In this document: positions 8,447 through 15,468 of the stretch, one piece after another
Numbering within the stretch: position 1 is the stretch's first letter
Layout of the letters: each line of letters opens with the position of its first letter
Source: Flavobacterium sp.
Lineage (GTDB): Bacteria > Bacteroidota > Bacteroidia > Flavobacteriales > Flavobacteriaceae
NCBI RefSeq assembly: GCF_030146175.1
Contig: NZ_JASLCE010000037.1
Location: 1-30,292 of the forward strand
Direction: 5' to 3'
DNA length: 30,292 nt
Translations under genes and position numbers: made by a program
The notes under the pieces: generated by a model
Told to the model about the DNA's origin: nothing
Databases searched by the model: none
Seen by the model: the letters and a program-made list of their open reading frames with translations, nothing else

Positions 8447-9361
8447 TTAGTGAATCGTGATTACGGTACGTCTGTTTTTGGCCTGTCCTTCTTTGGTTGC
8501 ATTGCTTTGCAACGGATTGTCCGAGCCTTTGGAATTGCTGTTGATTTTATCCGGAGCGACGCCATTTTGGATAAGGTAATTTTTAGCAAAATCAGCACGT
8601 TGTTGCCCAATATGGATATTGGTTTCGCGATTGCCGACATTGTCTGTATAACCGACGACATCCAGTTTCGCATTTTCCACATGATCGATATAATGAATCA
8701 TATTCGCTATTTTCTGACGGTCGGTTTCGGTCAGGGCGATCTGCGTTTGACCGGTGTCAAAATAGAGTGTCAGCGGATCGGAATTTAATTGTGTTTTAAT
8801 AGCTTGCCAGTCTGTTTCCGGCTTGGTTTCGGAAGTAGGTTTGATGAGGTCGAAAGTAACCGGTCCGAGAAGTGTTTCGTTCTGAACCATTATAGCATCA
8901 CTAATAACACCATTGATTTCAATTTTAGCGGAAGGAATTCCCTGAGCAATAAAATAATTTTTGACATCATTAGCCCGCGCATAACCCAGATTTGGGAAAA
9001 TAGAATTATTGACTTCGTCTTTACGGGTAAAACCGGTGATCTTTAAGGTAGCTGTATTCTTTTCGAAAAAAGCCTTTAGCGAATTGGTAGCGAGCGTGAT
9101 CGAATCGTCAATAGGTAGTAATTTTTTAAAATCGTTCTTTAAAAAATTAAAATTGTTCTGTGTGGTAAAATGAAAATCGTTGCTGTTCAGGGCAAACGGA
9201 TAGGTCGGATGGAGTGCGGTACTGTCCGGGCTGAGAATAACTGTCTTGTCTTTTTTAAGACAGGCAGTGCCACAGGGGACGCAACAAAATTGATGGTATA
9301 AAAAACAACCGATAATTAAGGTTGCCAGTATACCAAGAAGGTAAGTAGCTTTTTTTGACAT
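8447..9361 (-). CDS. OmpA family protein
   Basis: 304 residues from the ATG at 9361 (MSKKATYLLG); an in-frame TTG three codons upstream is less likely. The N-terminal hydrophobic helix (YLLGILATLIIGCFLY) is followed by a cysteine cluster (FCCVPCGTAC), and the body is periplasmic. The C-terminal OmpA domain (about 205-304) has LYFDTGQTQIALTETDRQ, VVGYTDNVGN and QQRADFAKNYL, containing the Asp and Arg positions that bind peptidoglycan diaminopimelate. A weaker OmpA-like half-repeat (LKITGFTRKDEVN, YARANDVKNYF) lies before it, so the protein may hold two such modules. A -7 box TAAATTTG on the minus strand at 9386-9393 fits this start. It is the first gene of a pair with the H3TH protein. Confidence 0.85.
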   Translation of the reverse strand: MSKKATYLLGILATLIIGCFLYHQFCCVPCGTACLKKDKTVILSPDSTALHPTYPFALNSNDFHFTTQNNFNFLKNDFKKLLPIDDSITLATNSLKAFFEKNTATLKITGFTRKDEVNNSIFPNLGYARANDVKNYFIAQGIPSAKIEINGVISDAIMVQNETLLGPVTFDLIKPTSETKPETDWQAIKTQLNSDPLTLYFDTGQTQIALTETDRQKIANMIHYIDHVENAKLDVVGYTDNVGNRETNIHIGQQRADFAKNYLIQNGVAPDKINSNSKGSDNPLQSNATKEGQAKNRRTVITIH

Positions 9362-9445
9362 ATCGATCAAATTTGATTATATTCTCAAATTTAACCAAAA
9401 AAGTCTTTTATTTATTTGTTTTTAGTTAAAAAATACAGTGTAATG

Positions 9446-9919
9446 TTAATTAAGTTGCCATATGCTTGCGTTTAACACGCCTGCAAAAGTAACCCAGGCG
9501 AGATAAGGAAGTAACAGGTAGCCGGCTATTTTGTTGATCTTTTTAAAAGAAAGATAGGTTTCATAGATGATCAGCCATAATAATACCAATTCGACTAAGG
9601 CTAATAAAATATTGTGGAGTCCGAAAAACAAATACGACCACAAGGCATTTAATCCCAATTGAATGGCAAAGAACAATAAGGCTCTTTTAACAGCATCGCG
9701 TTCAAAATCGATACGATTCCAAACCAGTCCGGCGGCAATTCCCATTAAAATATAAAGCGTGGTCCATACCGGAGGAAACAACCAGTTGGGCGGATTAAAC
9801 GATGGTTTTACCAAAGTAGGATACCAGGTTTCAATACTGCCACGGGTTACAATTCCGGAAAAATAACCTACCACCAGACAGGTTACCACGATCATTAATA
9901 TACGGGTGATGTTTTTCAT
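9446..9919 (-). CDS. TspO/MBR family tryptophan-rich sensory protein
   Basis: 157 residues from the ATG at 9919 (MKNITRI); a longer frame to 9946 is open but begins with a poor hydrophilic extension. It is a five-helix integral membrane protein with the TspO signature: WYPTLVKPSFNPPNWLFPPVW after helix 1 (shown to W at the 21st position of the loop; key residues W-x2-L-x-KPSFNPPNW-F-PVW), then helix 2 TLYILMGIAAGLVW and LGLNALWSYLFFG. TspO proteins bind tetrapyrroles such as protoporphyrin IX and are linked to stress control. A minus-strand TATTTTTG at 9924-9931 ends only 4 bases before the ATG, so the message could be leaderless. The gene is divergent from the decarboxylase gene. Confidence 0.9.
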   Translation of the reverse strand: MKNITRILMIVVTCLVVGYFSGIVTRGSIETWYPTLVKPSFNPPNWLFPPVWTTLYILMGIAAGLVWNRIDFERDAVKRALLFFAIQLGLNALWSYLFFGLHNILLALVELVLLWLIIYETYLSFKKINKIAGYLLLPYLAWVTFAGVLNASIWQLN

Positions 9920-9955
9920 ACTCCAAAAATAAGCGAATTCCGGCAATTTTTTCCA

Positions 9956-9986
9956 ATTGATCGCTATTTCAAAAAAAGTATCTTTG
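9956..9986 (+). promoter_or_regulatory. Promoter of the mevalonate cluster
   Basis: -33 ATTG (9956-9959), a 19-base spacer and -7 TATCTTTG (9979-9986), matching the Bacteroidota consensus TTTG-N19-TAnnTTTG. The ATG of the decarboxylase gene follows 17 bases later. Confidence 0.7.
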
Positions 9987-10003
9987 CGTAAATTTTTAAG
10001 GAT

Positions 10004-11089
10004 ATGTTTTTAGAAAAAGATTTTGTTTACAACGGAACGTTGGATGGTGTGAAAAACGGGAGTTTCGAATGGAGTGCGCCCAGTAATATCGCTCTGGTAA
10101 AATACTGGGGGAAAAAAGAACACCAGATTCCGGCCAATCCGTCGGTGAGTTTTACACTTAATAATTGTAAAACCATCACAAAAATGTCTTTTTCTAAAAA
10201 AGAATCCACTACCGATTTTTCGTTTGATCTGTTATTTGAAGGGAAAGAAAAAGAATCCTTTAGACCGAAAATCCAGAAGTTTTTCGAGCGAATTGAGACG
10301 TATTGTCCGTATCTGAAAAACTACCATTTTGTTATTGATACCTTAAACACCTTTCCGCATAGTTCGGGTATTGCTTCGTCGGCTTCCGGAATGGCGGCAT
10401 TAGCGATGAATATCATGAGTCTGGAAAAGACCTTACATCCACAAATGGAAGAGGCCTATTTTTATAGTAAAGCGTCATTTCTGGCGCGTTTGGGATCGGG
10501 AAGTGCCTGCCGAAGCGTAAAAGGGAATGTTGTGGTTTGGGGGATGCATAAAGAAATTGAAGGGAGTTCCGATTTGTTTGGAGTGGAATTTCCGGGAACG
10601 GTTCATAAGAATTTTGAAAACTATCAGGACACGATATTGTTGGTTGACAAAGGTGAAAAACAAGTATCGAGTACGGTTGGACACGATTTGATGCACAATC
10701 ATCCGTATGCCGAAAAGCGATTTGAACAGGCGCATGTTAATCTGTCGCAAATCAAAAATATCCTGGAGACAGGCGATGTGGATAACTTTATTAAAATCGT
10801 GGAAAGTGAAGCGCTCACGTTACACGCTATGATGCTCACTTCCATGCCGTATTATATCCTGATGAAACCCAATACGCTGGAAATCATCAACCACATCTGG
10901 AAATACAGAAATGAAACCGGAATACCGGTGTGTTTTACACTCGATGCCGGAGCAAACGTACACGTCTTATATCCGGAATCGGTAAAAGAAAAAGTATTGG
11001 CATTTATTCAGCAGGAATTAGTTGGCTATTGTCAAAACAGTCAGTACATTTGTGACGAAATCGGAAAAGGAAGCGAAAAGATCAATTAA
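10004..11089 (+). CDS. mvaD: Diphosphomevalonate decarboxylase
   Basis: 361 residues, a GHMP-superfamily cytoplasmic enzyme that converts mevalonate 5-diphosphate and ATP to isopentenyl diphosphate and CO2, the last step of the mevalonate pathway. Family motifs are visible in order: APSNIALVKYWGKKE near the start, PHSSGIASSASGMAALAM (glycine/serine-rich phosphate loop), LARLGSGSACRS, and CFTLDAGANVHVLYP, in which Asp314 is the expected catalytic aspartate. The length is usual for bacterial members with a short N-terminal extension. Its promoter lies directly upstream and a second GHMP kinase gene follows 66 bases later, supporting a mevalonate-pathway cluster. Confidence 0.93.
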   Translation: MFLEKDFVYNGTLDGVKNGSFEWSAPSNIALVKYWGKKEHQIPANPSVSFTLNNCKTITKMSFSKKESTTDFSFDLLFEGKEKESFRPKIQKFFERIETYCPYLKNYHFVIDTLNTFPHSSGIASSASGMAALAMNIMSLEKTLHPQMEEAYFYSKASFLARLGSGSACRSVKGNVVVWGMHKEIEGSSDLFGVEFPGTVHKNFENYQDTILLVDKGEKQVSSTVGHDLMHNHPYAEKRFEQAHVNLSQIKNILETGDVDNFIKIVESEALTLHAMMLTSMPYYILMKPNTLEIINHIWKYRNETGIPVCFTLDAGANVHVLYPESVKEKVLAFIQQELVGYCQNSQYICDEIGKGSEKIN

Positions 11090-11155
11090 AACTTTTTTTC
11101 ACTACCTTTATACTAGATTTAGCGGTAAACCGTTTCTAAAGCAGGAAATACGTAT

Positions 11156-12094
11156 ATGAAAGGACCACTTTTTTACTCGAAAATTTTACTCTTCGGAGAG
11201 TATGGTATTATCAAAGATTCCAAGGGGTTATCCATCCCGTATAATTTTTATAACGGAGCCTTAAAAATAGCCGAAAACCCAACTTCGGAATCGATAAAAT
11301 CAAATGCAGCTTTACAACGTTTTACAGCCTATCTGGAAGATCTTCAGGAAGAAAACCCGGAATTGGTAACCTTTAATATGGAAGCCTTAAATGCCGATGT
11401 GGCTCAGGGCATGTATTTCGATTCCAGTATTCCGCAAGGGTATGGAGTAGGAAGTAGCGGTGCTTTGGTGGCGGCTATTTATGATAAATATGCCAATCAC
11501 AAAATTACCGTATTGGAAAACCTCACGCGTGAAAAATTACTGCAGTTAAAAAATATCTTTGCCCAGATGGAATCCTTTTTCCACGGAAAAAGCTCCGGAT
11601 TGGATCCGCTAAACAGCTATTTGAGTCTGCCTATATTGATCAATTCCAAAGATCATATCGAACCAACCGGTATTCCGTCACAAAGTACCGAAGGTAAAGG
11701 AGCGGTATTCCTGATCGACTCTGGAATTGTAGGCGAAACCGCACCGATGGTGAATATCTTTATGGAAAACCTAAAAGATCAGGGTTTCCGTAAAATGCTA
11801 AAAACACAATTCGTAAAATATACCGATGCCTGTGTGGAAAACTTCCTGCACGGCGATGTGAAATCCTTATTTTCCAATACCAAAAAATTATCGAAAGTAG
11901 TGCTGAACAACTTTAAACCGATGATTCCGGAACAATTCCACCAGGTATGGCAAAAAGGGATCGATACCAACGATTACTACCTGAAATTATGTGGCTCCGG
12001 TGGCGGTGGCTACATACTTGGATTTACTCAAAATCTGGAAAAAGCTAAAGAATCCTTAAAAGATTATAAGTTAGAGGTTGTTTATCAATTCTAA
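11156..12094 (+). CDS. GHMP kinase, probable mevalonate kinase
   Basis: 312 residues with the three GHMP motifs: N-terminal YSKILLFGEYGII, the ATP-binding glycine/serine loop PQGYGVGSSGALVAA near residue 97, and the C-terminal LCGSGGGGYILGF. Together with HGKSSGLDPLNSY these fit Bacteroidota mevalonate kinases, which phosphorylate mevalonate with ATP at the first committed step towards isopentenyl diphosphate. Position next to the decarboxylase supports this. A phosphomevalonate kinase cannot be excluded from motifs alone, because the family members are similar and only one such kinase gene lies in this window. Confidence 0.8.
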   Translation: MKGPLFYSKILLFGEYGIIKDSKGLSIPYNFYNGALKIAENPTSESIKSNAALQRFTAYLEDLQEENPELVTFNMEALNADVAQGMYFDSSIPQGYGVGSSGALVAAIYDKYANHKITVLENLTREKLLQLKNIFAQMESFFHGKSSGLDPLNSYLSLPILINSKDHIEPTGIPSQSTEGKGAVFLIDSGIVGETAPMVNIFMENLKDQGFRKMLKTQFVKYTDACVENFLHGDVKSLFSNTKKLSKVVLNNFKPMIPEQFHQVWQKGIDTNDYYLKLCGSGGGGYILGFTQNLEKAKESLKDYKLEVVYQF

Positions 12095-12148
12095 TTTATA
12101 ACTTTTCGGTCGGAAAATTCCGCGGACGATAAATTAATAGCCTAAACC

Positions 12149-13069
12149 ATGCTTACCCGTAAATCCAAATTGACTTTGATGAAGATCCTCAGTTTGTTTT
12201 CTGTGGTACGCGGGTATAATATTCCGATTATTGTATTGGCGCAATACCTGTCGTCGATCTTTATTTTGGCCAAAGATGAACGCGCATTGGATGTGATTCT
12301 GGATTGGCGTTTGTTTATTCTGGTGTTTGTATCGACGCTAACGATTGCTTCCGGATATATTATCAATAATTTTTACGATGCACAGAAAGACCTGATCAAT
12401 CGTCCGAATAAATCGATGTTGGACCGATTGGTAAGTCAGCAAACCAAGTTAAAAGTTTACTTCGGACTAAATTTTCTCGCAACAGGTCTGGCATATATCA
12501 TATCCTGGCGGGCGGCTTTCTTTTTTGCAGCCTATATTTTTCTGATCTGGTTTTATTCGCACAAGCTTAAAAAATACCCGATTGTCGGAAATCTGACAGC
12601 GGCTGTCCTTGCGGTAATGCCGTTTTTCGGAATATTGCTGTATTTTAAAAACTTTTACCACGTAATTTTTGCCCATGCGGGATTTCTTTTTCTATTGATC
12701 CTGATTCGTGAAATGATCAAAGATCTGGAAAATATCAAAGGGGATTTGGCATCCGATTATCAGACCATTCCGGTTCGTTTCGGAACAAACGTATCCAAAA
12801 AAATGATAACGGCTTTAACGATAGCAACGGTTATTCCGGTGTTTATCCTGGTCGAAAAATACGATGTAGGCTATATGGATATTTACTTTTATATAGCATT
12901 GATCATCTTGATGTACTTTATCCGGTTATTATGGAAATCGGAAACCCGGGAAGAATATGTTCAGTTGCATATCATCTTGAAAACGCTTATTGTAGCCGGC
13001 GTTTTCTGTATTGTACTAATTGAACCTGCGGTTTTGGTAAACGGAAAAAAACTACTGGCCGGACTATAA
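12149..13069 (+). CDS. UbiA-family prenyltransferase, geranylgeranylglycerol-phosphate geranylgeranyltransferase-like
   Basis: 306 residues, polytopic (about 8-9 hydrophobic helices). The two Asp-rich UbiA motifs are present: NNFYDAQKDLINRP (from residue 73, with D77 and D81) and IKDLENIKGDLASDYQTIPV (D192, D199, D203), which hold prenyl diphosphate through Mg2+. Flavobacterial members are commonly annotated as geranylgeranylglycerol-phosphate geranylgeranyltransferase, but the true acceptor (glycerol phosphate lipid, quinone or other) cannot be read from the sequence. Location after two isoprenoid-precursor genes is consistent with a consumer of polyprenyl diphosphates in the inner membrane. 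Confidence 0.82.
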   Translation: MLTRKSKLTLMKILSLFSVVRGYNIPIIVLAQYLSSIFILAKDERALDVILDWRLFILVFVSTLTIASGYIINNFYDAQKDLINRPNKSMLDRLVSQQTKLKVYFGLNFLATGLAYIISWRAAFFFAAYIFLIWFYSHKLKKYPIVGNLTAAVLAVMPFFGILLYFKNFYHVIFAHAGFLFLLILIREMIKDLENIKGDLASDYQTIPVRFGTNVSKKMITALTIATVIPVFILVEKYDVGYMDIYFYIALIILMYFIRLLWKSETREEYVQLHIILKTLIVAGVFCIVLIEPAVLVNGKKLLAGL

Positions 13070-13112
13070 CAATCTTTCAAAATACTTTTTTAACACACAA
13101 AGAGATAAATAG

Positions 13113-13120
13113 TATCTTTG
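13113..13120 (+). promoter_or_regulatory. -7 promoter box of the pseudouridine synthase gene
   Basis: TATCTTTG is an exact TAnnTTTG match, with a T-run near the -33 position. It ends 18 bases before the ATG at 13139. The TTG inside it is the start of a longer reading frame, which is therefore unlikely to be the real start. Confidence 0.65.
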
Positions 13121-13138
13121 CAAAAATTTTTTAGCGAA

Positions 13139-14026
13139 ATGAATAACGGAAAAGGAAATAATAAAAGAGGTTCTTCCAACGGCAAACCGGGTTTTGGACC
13201 AAAGAAATCAAATGCGGCAGGGAAACCGAATTTTAAAAAAGACGATAGAAAAAGTAATTTCTCAAAACCGAAACCGGACTTTGAAAAAAAGCCGAAAGCG
13301 CCTAAAACAGCAGCTTCGGATGATATCCGTCTGAATAAATATATTTCTAATTCCGGCGTTTGTTCTCGTAGAGACGCTGATATTTATATCCAATCGGGGA
13401 ATGTAAAAGTGAATGGAGAGGCGATTACCGAAATGGGATATAAGGTAAAACCGGGCGATGTGGTTAACTTTGACGGAACGGTGATTACACCGGAGAAAAA
13501 AGAATACATTTTGCTAAACAAGCCAAAAGGATTTACGACGGCTGGCGATGGCGACGGAAATACGACAAATGTGTTGGATTTGGTACGCAATGCGACCAAA
13601 GCAAAATTACAGGCAGTTGGACGTATGGATAAAAGTACAACCGGATTGTTATTGTTTACAAACGATTCGGATATGGTACGTAAATTTACGGCACCAAACC
13701 AGCGTTCGTCAAAAGTATACCAGGTAACGCTGGATCGTAACTTGAAGTTCGAAGATCTTGAAAAAATCCAAAAAGGACTTACGATCGACAATTTTAGAGT
13801 GTATGTAGAGGAGATTTCGTATATCGAAAACGAACCGAAAAGTGAAATCGGCTTAAAGATGAAAACGTCCAATGTAAAAGTTGTACGTTCTATTTTCGAG
13901 CATCTGGAATATGATGTGATTAAAGTAGACCGTGTTGTTTTTGCCGGACTAACCAAGAAAAATTTGCCTCGTGGAAACTGGCGTTTTCTGACCGATCAGG
14001 AAATTATAAACCTTAAAAATATATAA
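13139..14026 (+). CDS. RsuA/RluB/RluE/RluF-family pseudouridine synthase
   Basis: 295 residues from the ATG at 13139. A basic low-complexity N-terminal extension of about 60 residues (rich in K, N, G, P) precedes an S4 RNA-binding domain (IRLNKYISNSGVCSRRDAD from about 64). The catalytic domain has the motif GRMDKSTTGLLLFTND with the nucleophile Asp164, and the C-terminal strand KVDRVVFAGL. The enzyme isomerises a uridine in rRNA to pseudouridine. Domain order fits RluB (23S rRNA) or RsuA (16S rRNA), and motifs do not settle which. The Lys-rich extension is common in Bacteroidota versions and probably aids rRNA contact. A strong terminator follows the stop. Confidence 0.9.
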   Translation: MNNGKGNNKRGSSNGKPGFGPKKSNAAGKPNFKKDDRKSNFSKPKPDFEKKPKAPKTAASDDIRLNKYISNSGVCSRRDADIYIQSGNVKVNGEAITEMGYKVKPGDVVNFDGTVITPEKKEYILLNKPKGFTTAGDGDGNTTNVLDLVRNATKAKLQAVGRMDKSTTGLLLFTNDSDMVRKFTAPNQRSSKVYQVTLDRNLKFEDLEKIQKGLTIDNFRVYVEEISYIENEPKSEIGLKMKTSNVKVVRSIFEHLEYDVIKVDRVVFAGLTKKNLPRGNWRFLTDQEIINLKNI

Positions 14027-14032
14027 ATCCAC

Positions 14033-14061
14033 AATCCTGAAGCTTGCTTCGGGATTTTTTT
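14033..14061 (+). terminator. Intrinsic terminator after pseudouridine synthase gene
   Basis: Eleven-base-pair stem AATCCTGAAGC/GCTTCGGGATT (one G-T pair) with a TT loop and seven Ts. It ends 10 bases before the next ATG. Confidence 0.88.
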
Positions 14062-14070
14062 ACCGTACTA

Positions 14071-14433
14071 ATGACACCAGAAACATTACAATCGATTGCT
14101 TTTCGTTGGTTTGAAGCGTTCAATACCAAGCAACTTGACAAATTATTATCGCTTTATGATGAGGAAGCGCAGCATTTTAGCCCGAAATTAAAAATCCACC
14201 AACCGGAAACAAAAGGATTGGTTGTGGGAAAAGAGGCTATGCGTGCCTGGTGGCAGGATGCATTCAATCGTTTGCCAAGTTTGCATTATAAAGTGACATC
14301 GTTAACGGCTAATTCCGATCGTATCTTTATGGAGTATATTCGTCAGGTAGAAGGAGAAGACGATATGTTGGTTGCCGAAGTGCTCGATGTGAAAAATGGA
14401 AAAATAATCGCTTCGCGTGTATACCACGGATAA
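14071..14433 (+). CDS. SnoaL/NTF2-like domain protein
   Basis: 120 residues from the ATG at 14071; a longer frame from a TTG at 14044 would start inside the preceding terminator and is rejected. A single small α+β barrel domain: helix FRWFEAFNTKQLDKLLSLYD, then VVGKEAMRAWWQDAFNRLP, and strands ending AEVLDVKNGKIIASRVYHG. This is the pattern of SnoaL-like/NTF2-like proteins annotated 'nuclear transport factor 2 family'. Members include isomerases, dehydratases and ligand-binding proteins, and no substrate can be inferred. It is cytoplasmic with no signal peptide. Its stop codon lies in the stem of the shared terminator. Confidence 0.82.
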   Translation: MTPETLQSIAFRWFEAFNTKQLDKLLSLYDEEAQHFSPKLKIHQPETKGLVVGKEAMRAWWQDAFNRLPSLHYKVTSLTANSDRIFMEYIRQVEGEDDMLVAEVLDVKNGKIIASRVYHG

Positions 14434-14468
14434 AATAAAAGTCCCGTCATTGGCGGGACTTTTATTTT
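14432..14468. terminator. Bidirectional terminator holding both stop codons
   Basis: Long stem AAAATAAAAGTCCCG/CGGGACTTTTATTTT with T-rich sequence on both strands. The TAA of the NTF2-like gene (14431-14433) and the TAA of the convergent membrane protein (14462-14464) both fall at or in the stem. Confidence 0.88.
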
Positions 14469-14836
14469 ATGCGGTCTTCAGATTTCCCATTGAATATATC
14501 ATACATGGCAATGGCTACGATGCCTAATACATTTAGGGTTGTAGTTCCTAAAAGAATGGTTAAGACGTTGTCGGATAAACAGTAGCTGTTATTATTGGCT
14601 GTCAAAATCGAACCAACTTTCCATAACCAGTAGCTTACAATTAATGAAGACCAAATTGCTAAGTATATCCGAAGGTTGGTGTTAATCGAATACCTTTTGT
14701 TTTTTAAAGCATTACAAGTGTATTTGAGATAGTTTTTCTGATTCTTAAATGTTTCTTCTTCTTTTTTTGATTTATCATCGGTGTCGTTTGATTCCGAAAC
14801 GATGTAATTCAAATTATTTTTTAAATCAGACGGCAT
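14462..14836 (-). CDS. Two-helix membrane protein, candidate toxin partner of the Panacea protein
   Basis: 124 residues. A charged N-terminal part (1-54, rich in K, N, E, D) is followed by two predicted transmembrane helices, about 55-77 (LRIYLAIWSSLIVSYWLW) and 90-112 (VLTILLGTTTLNVLGIVAIAM), and a short charged tail. No enzymatic motif is seen. It begins 2 bases after the stop of the Panacea-domain gene, so the two are surely co-expressed. Panacea antitoxins (PanA) are known to pair with many toxin types, including small membrane-disrupting ones, so a membrane toxin is a reasonable inference. A general 2TM effector of the SLATT kind is an alternative. A sampled 60-base row (14701-14760) is only 23% G+C, lower than its neighbours. 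Confidence 0.65.
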   Translation of the reverse strand: MPSDLKNNLNYIVSESNDTDDKSKKEEETFKNQKNYLKYTCNALKNKRYSINTNLRIYLAIWSSLIVSYWLWKVGSILTANNNSYCLSDNVLTILLGTTTLNVLGIVAIAMYDIFNGKSEDRIK

Positions 14837-14838
14837 AT

Positions 14839-15312
14839 TTATCCAAGTTGTTTTTTCTGATTTTGTTTTAAAAGGTATTTATAGTGTTCTTTTATGTAGG
14901 TATCGGGTATTTGCAAGGAAAAGTAATCATTGTTTTTTATCGTATTCCATACGCACGACCAGGGAGAGTCTTCCTGATGGGTTTTGGCACTTAGTTCGAT
15001 ACCGTTGTATTGACCGTAGACTTCCCATATTTTGTCGAGAAAGTTTTCATCTTCCTTGTTACCTAAGGTGGGGGTTCCGTTGTATTTTTCGATTGGAGCG
15101 TTTCCATATCTTTTGTAGCGATGGTAGAGGCTGGGAATTACCGGGCCATATTTCCAGGCTTCCGGGTTTTCGTCTATTAGGGCGTTGTCTGTAATTCCGA
15201 GATACCAGCCATGAGCGATGTAGACCAGTTTGATTAGTTTCATGGGGGTTATGTTTTTGCCATCGCTATAGTTGGCTAGGAAGTAGTTGGCTATTTGTTT
15301 TGGACTGTACAT
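14839..15312 (-). CDS. Panacea-domain (DUF4065, SocA-like) protein, candidate antitoxin
   Basis: 157 residues covering one Panacea/DUF4065 domain: QIANYFLANYSDG, ITPMKLIKLVYIAHGWYLG, then EAWKYGPVIPSLYHRYKRYG, which are the family's best-conserved stretches. The domain is found in the antitoxin SocA and in PanA antitoxins, which neutralise a neighbouring toxin by direct binding; it also occurs in phage- and mobile-element-borne proteins. Here it is the first gene of a two-gene unit with a small membrane protein, matching the PanAT order. No separate DNA-binding domain is visible, so autoregulation cannot be judged. TTAG/CTAA half-sites and a weak -7 match (TACCTTAG, minus strand 15333-15340) lie just upstream. 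Confidence 0.85.
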   Translation of the reverse strand: MYSPKQIANYFLANYSDGKNITPMKLIKLVYIAHGWYLGITDNALIDENPEAWKYGPVIPSLYHRYKRYGNAPIEKYNGTPTLGNKEDENFLDKIWEVYGQYNGIELSAKTHQEDSPWSCVWNTIKNNDYFSLQIPDTYIKEHYKYLLKQNQKKQLG

Positions 15313-15432
15313 GGCTTATATAAGTTAGATAACTAAGGTACGATTTATGCTTAGGGCTATAGCATTATTAATCAATTTGACTTCCGTTTTACCTCACAAG
15401 ACCTCAAAATTAATAAGTATGGATTGATATAA

Positions 15433-15465
15433 AAAAGAGGTTGTCTTAAATAGACAACCTCTTTT
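15433..15465. terminator. Intrinsic terminator after the M3 peptidase gene
   Basis: Fourteen-base-pair perfect stem AAAAGAGGTTGTCT/AGACAACCTCTTTT with a 5-base loop. The T-run on the minus strand fits termination of the peptidase gene. Confidence 0.9.
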
Positions 15466-15468
15466 CGT

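Noticed and set aside
13118..13138. TTG start of the pseudouridine synthase
   Set aside because: The TTG is part of the -7 promoter box, so it would not be transcribed as a start; the ATG at 13139 fits.
14044..14070. N-terminal extension of the NTF2-like protein from a TTG
   Set aside because: The extension lies in the terminator of the preceding gene; the ATG at 14071 gives a standard-length domain.
15323..15335. TTAG...CTAA half-sites before the Panacea gene as an operator
   Set aside because: The arms are only 4 bases and expected by chance in AT-rich DNA; noted in the gene entry but not listed as a feature.
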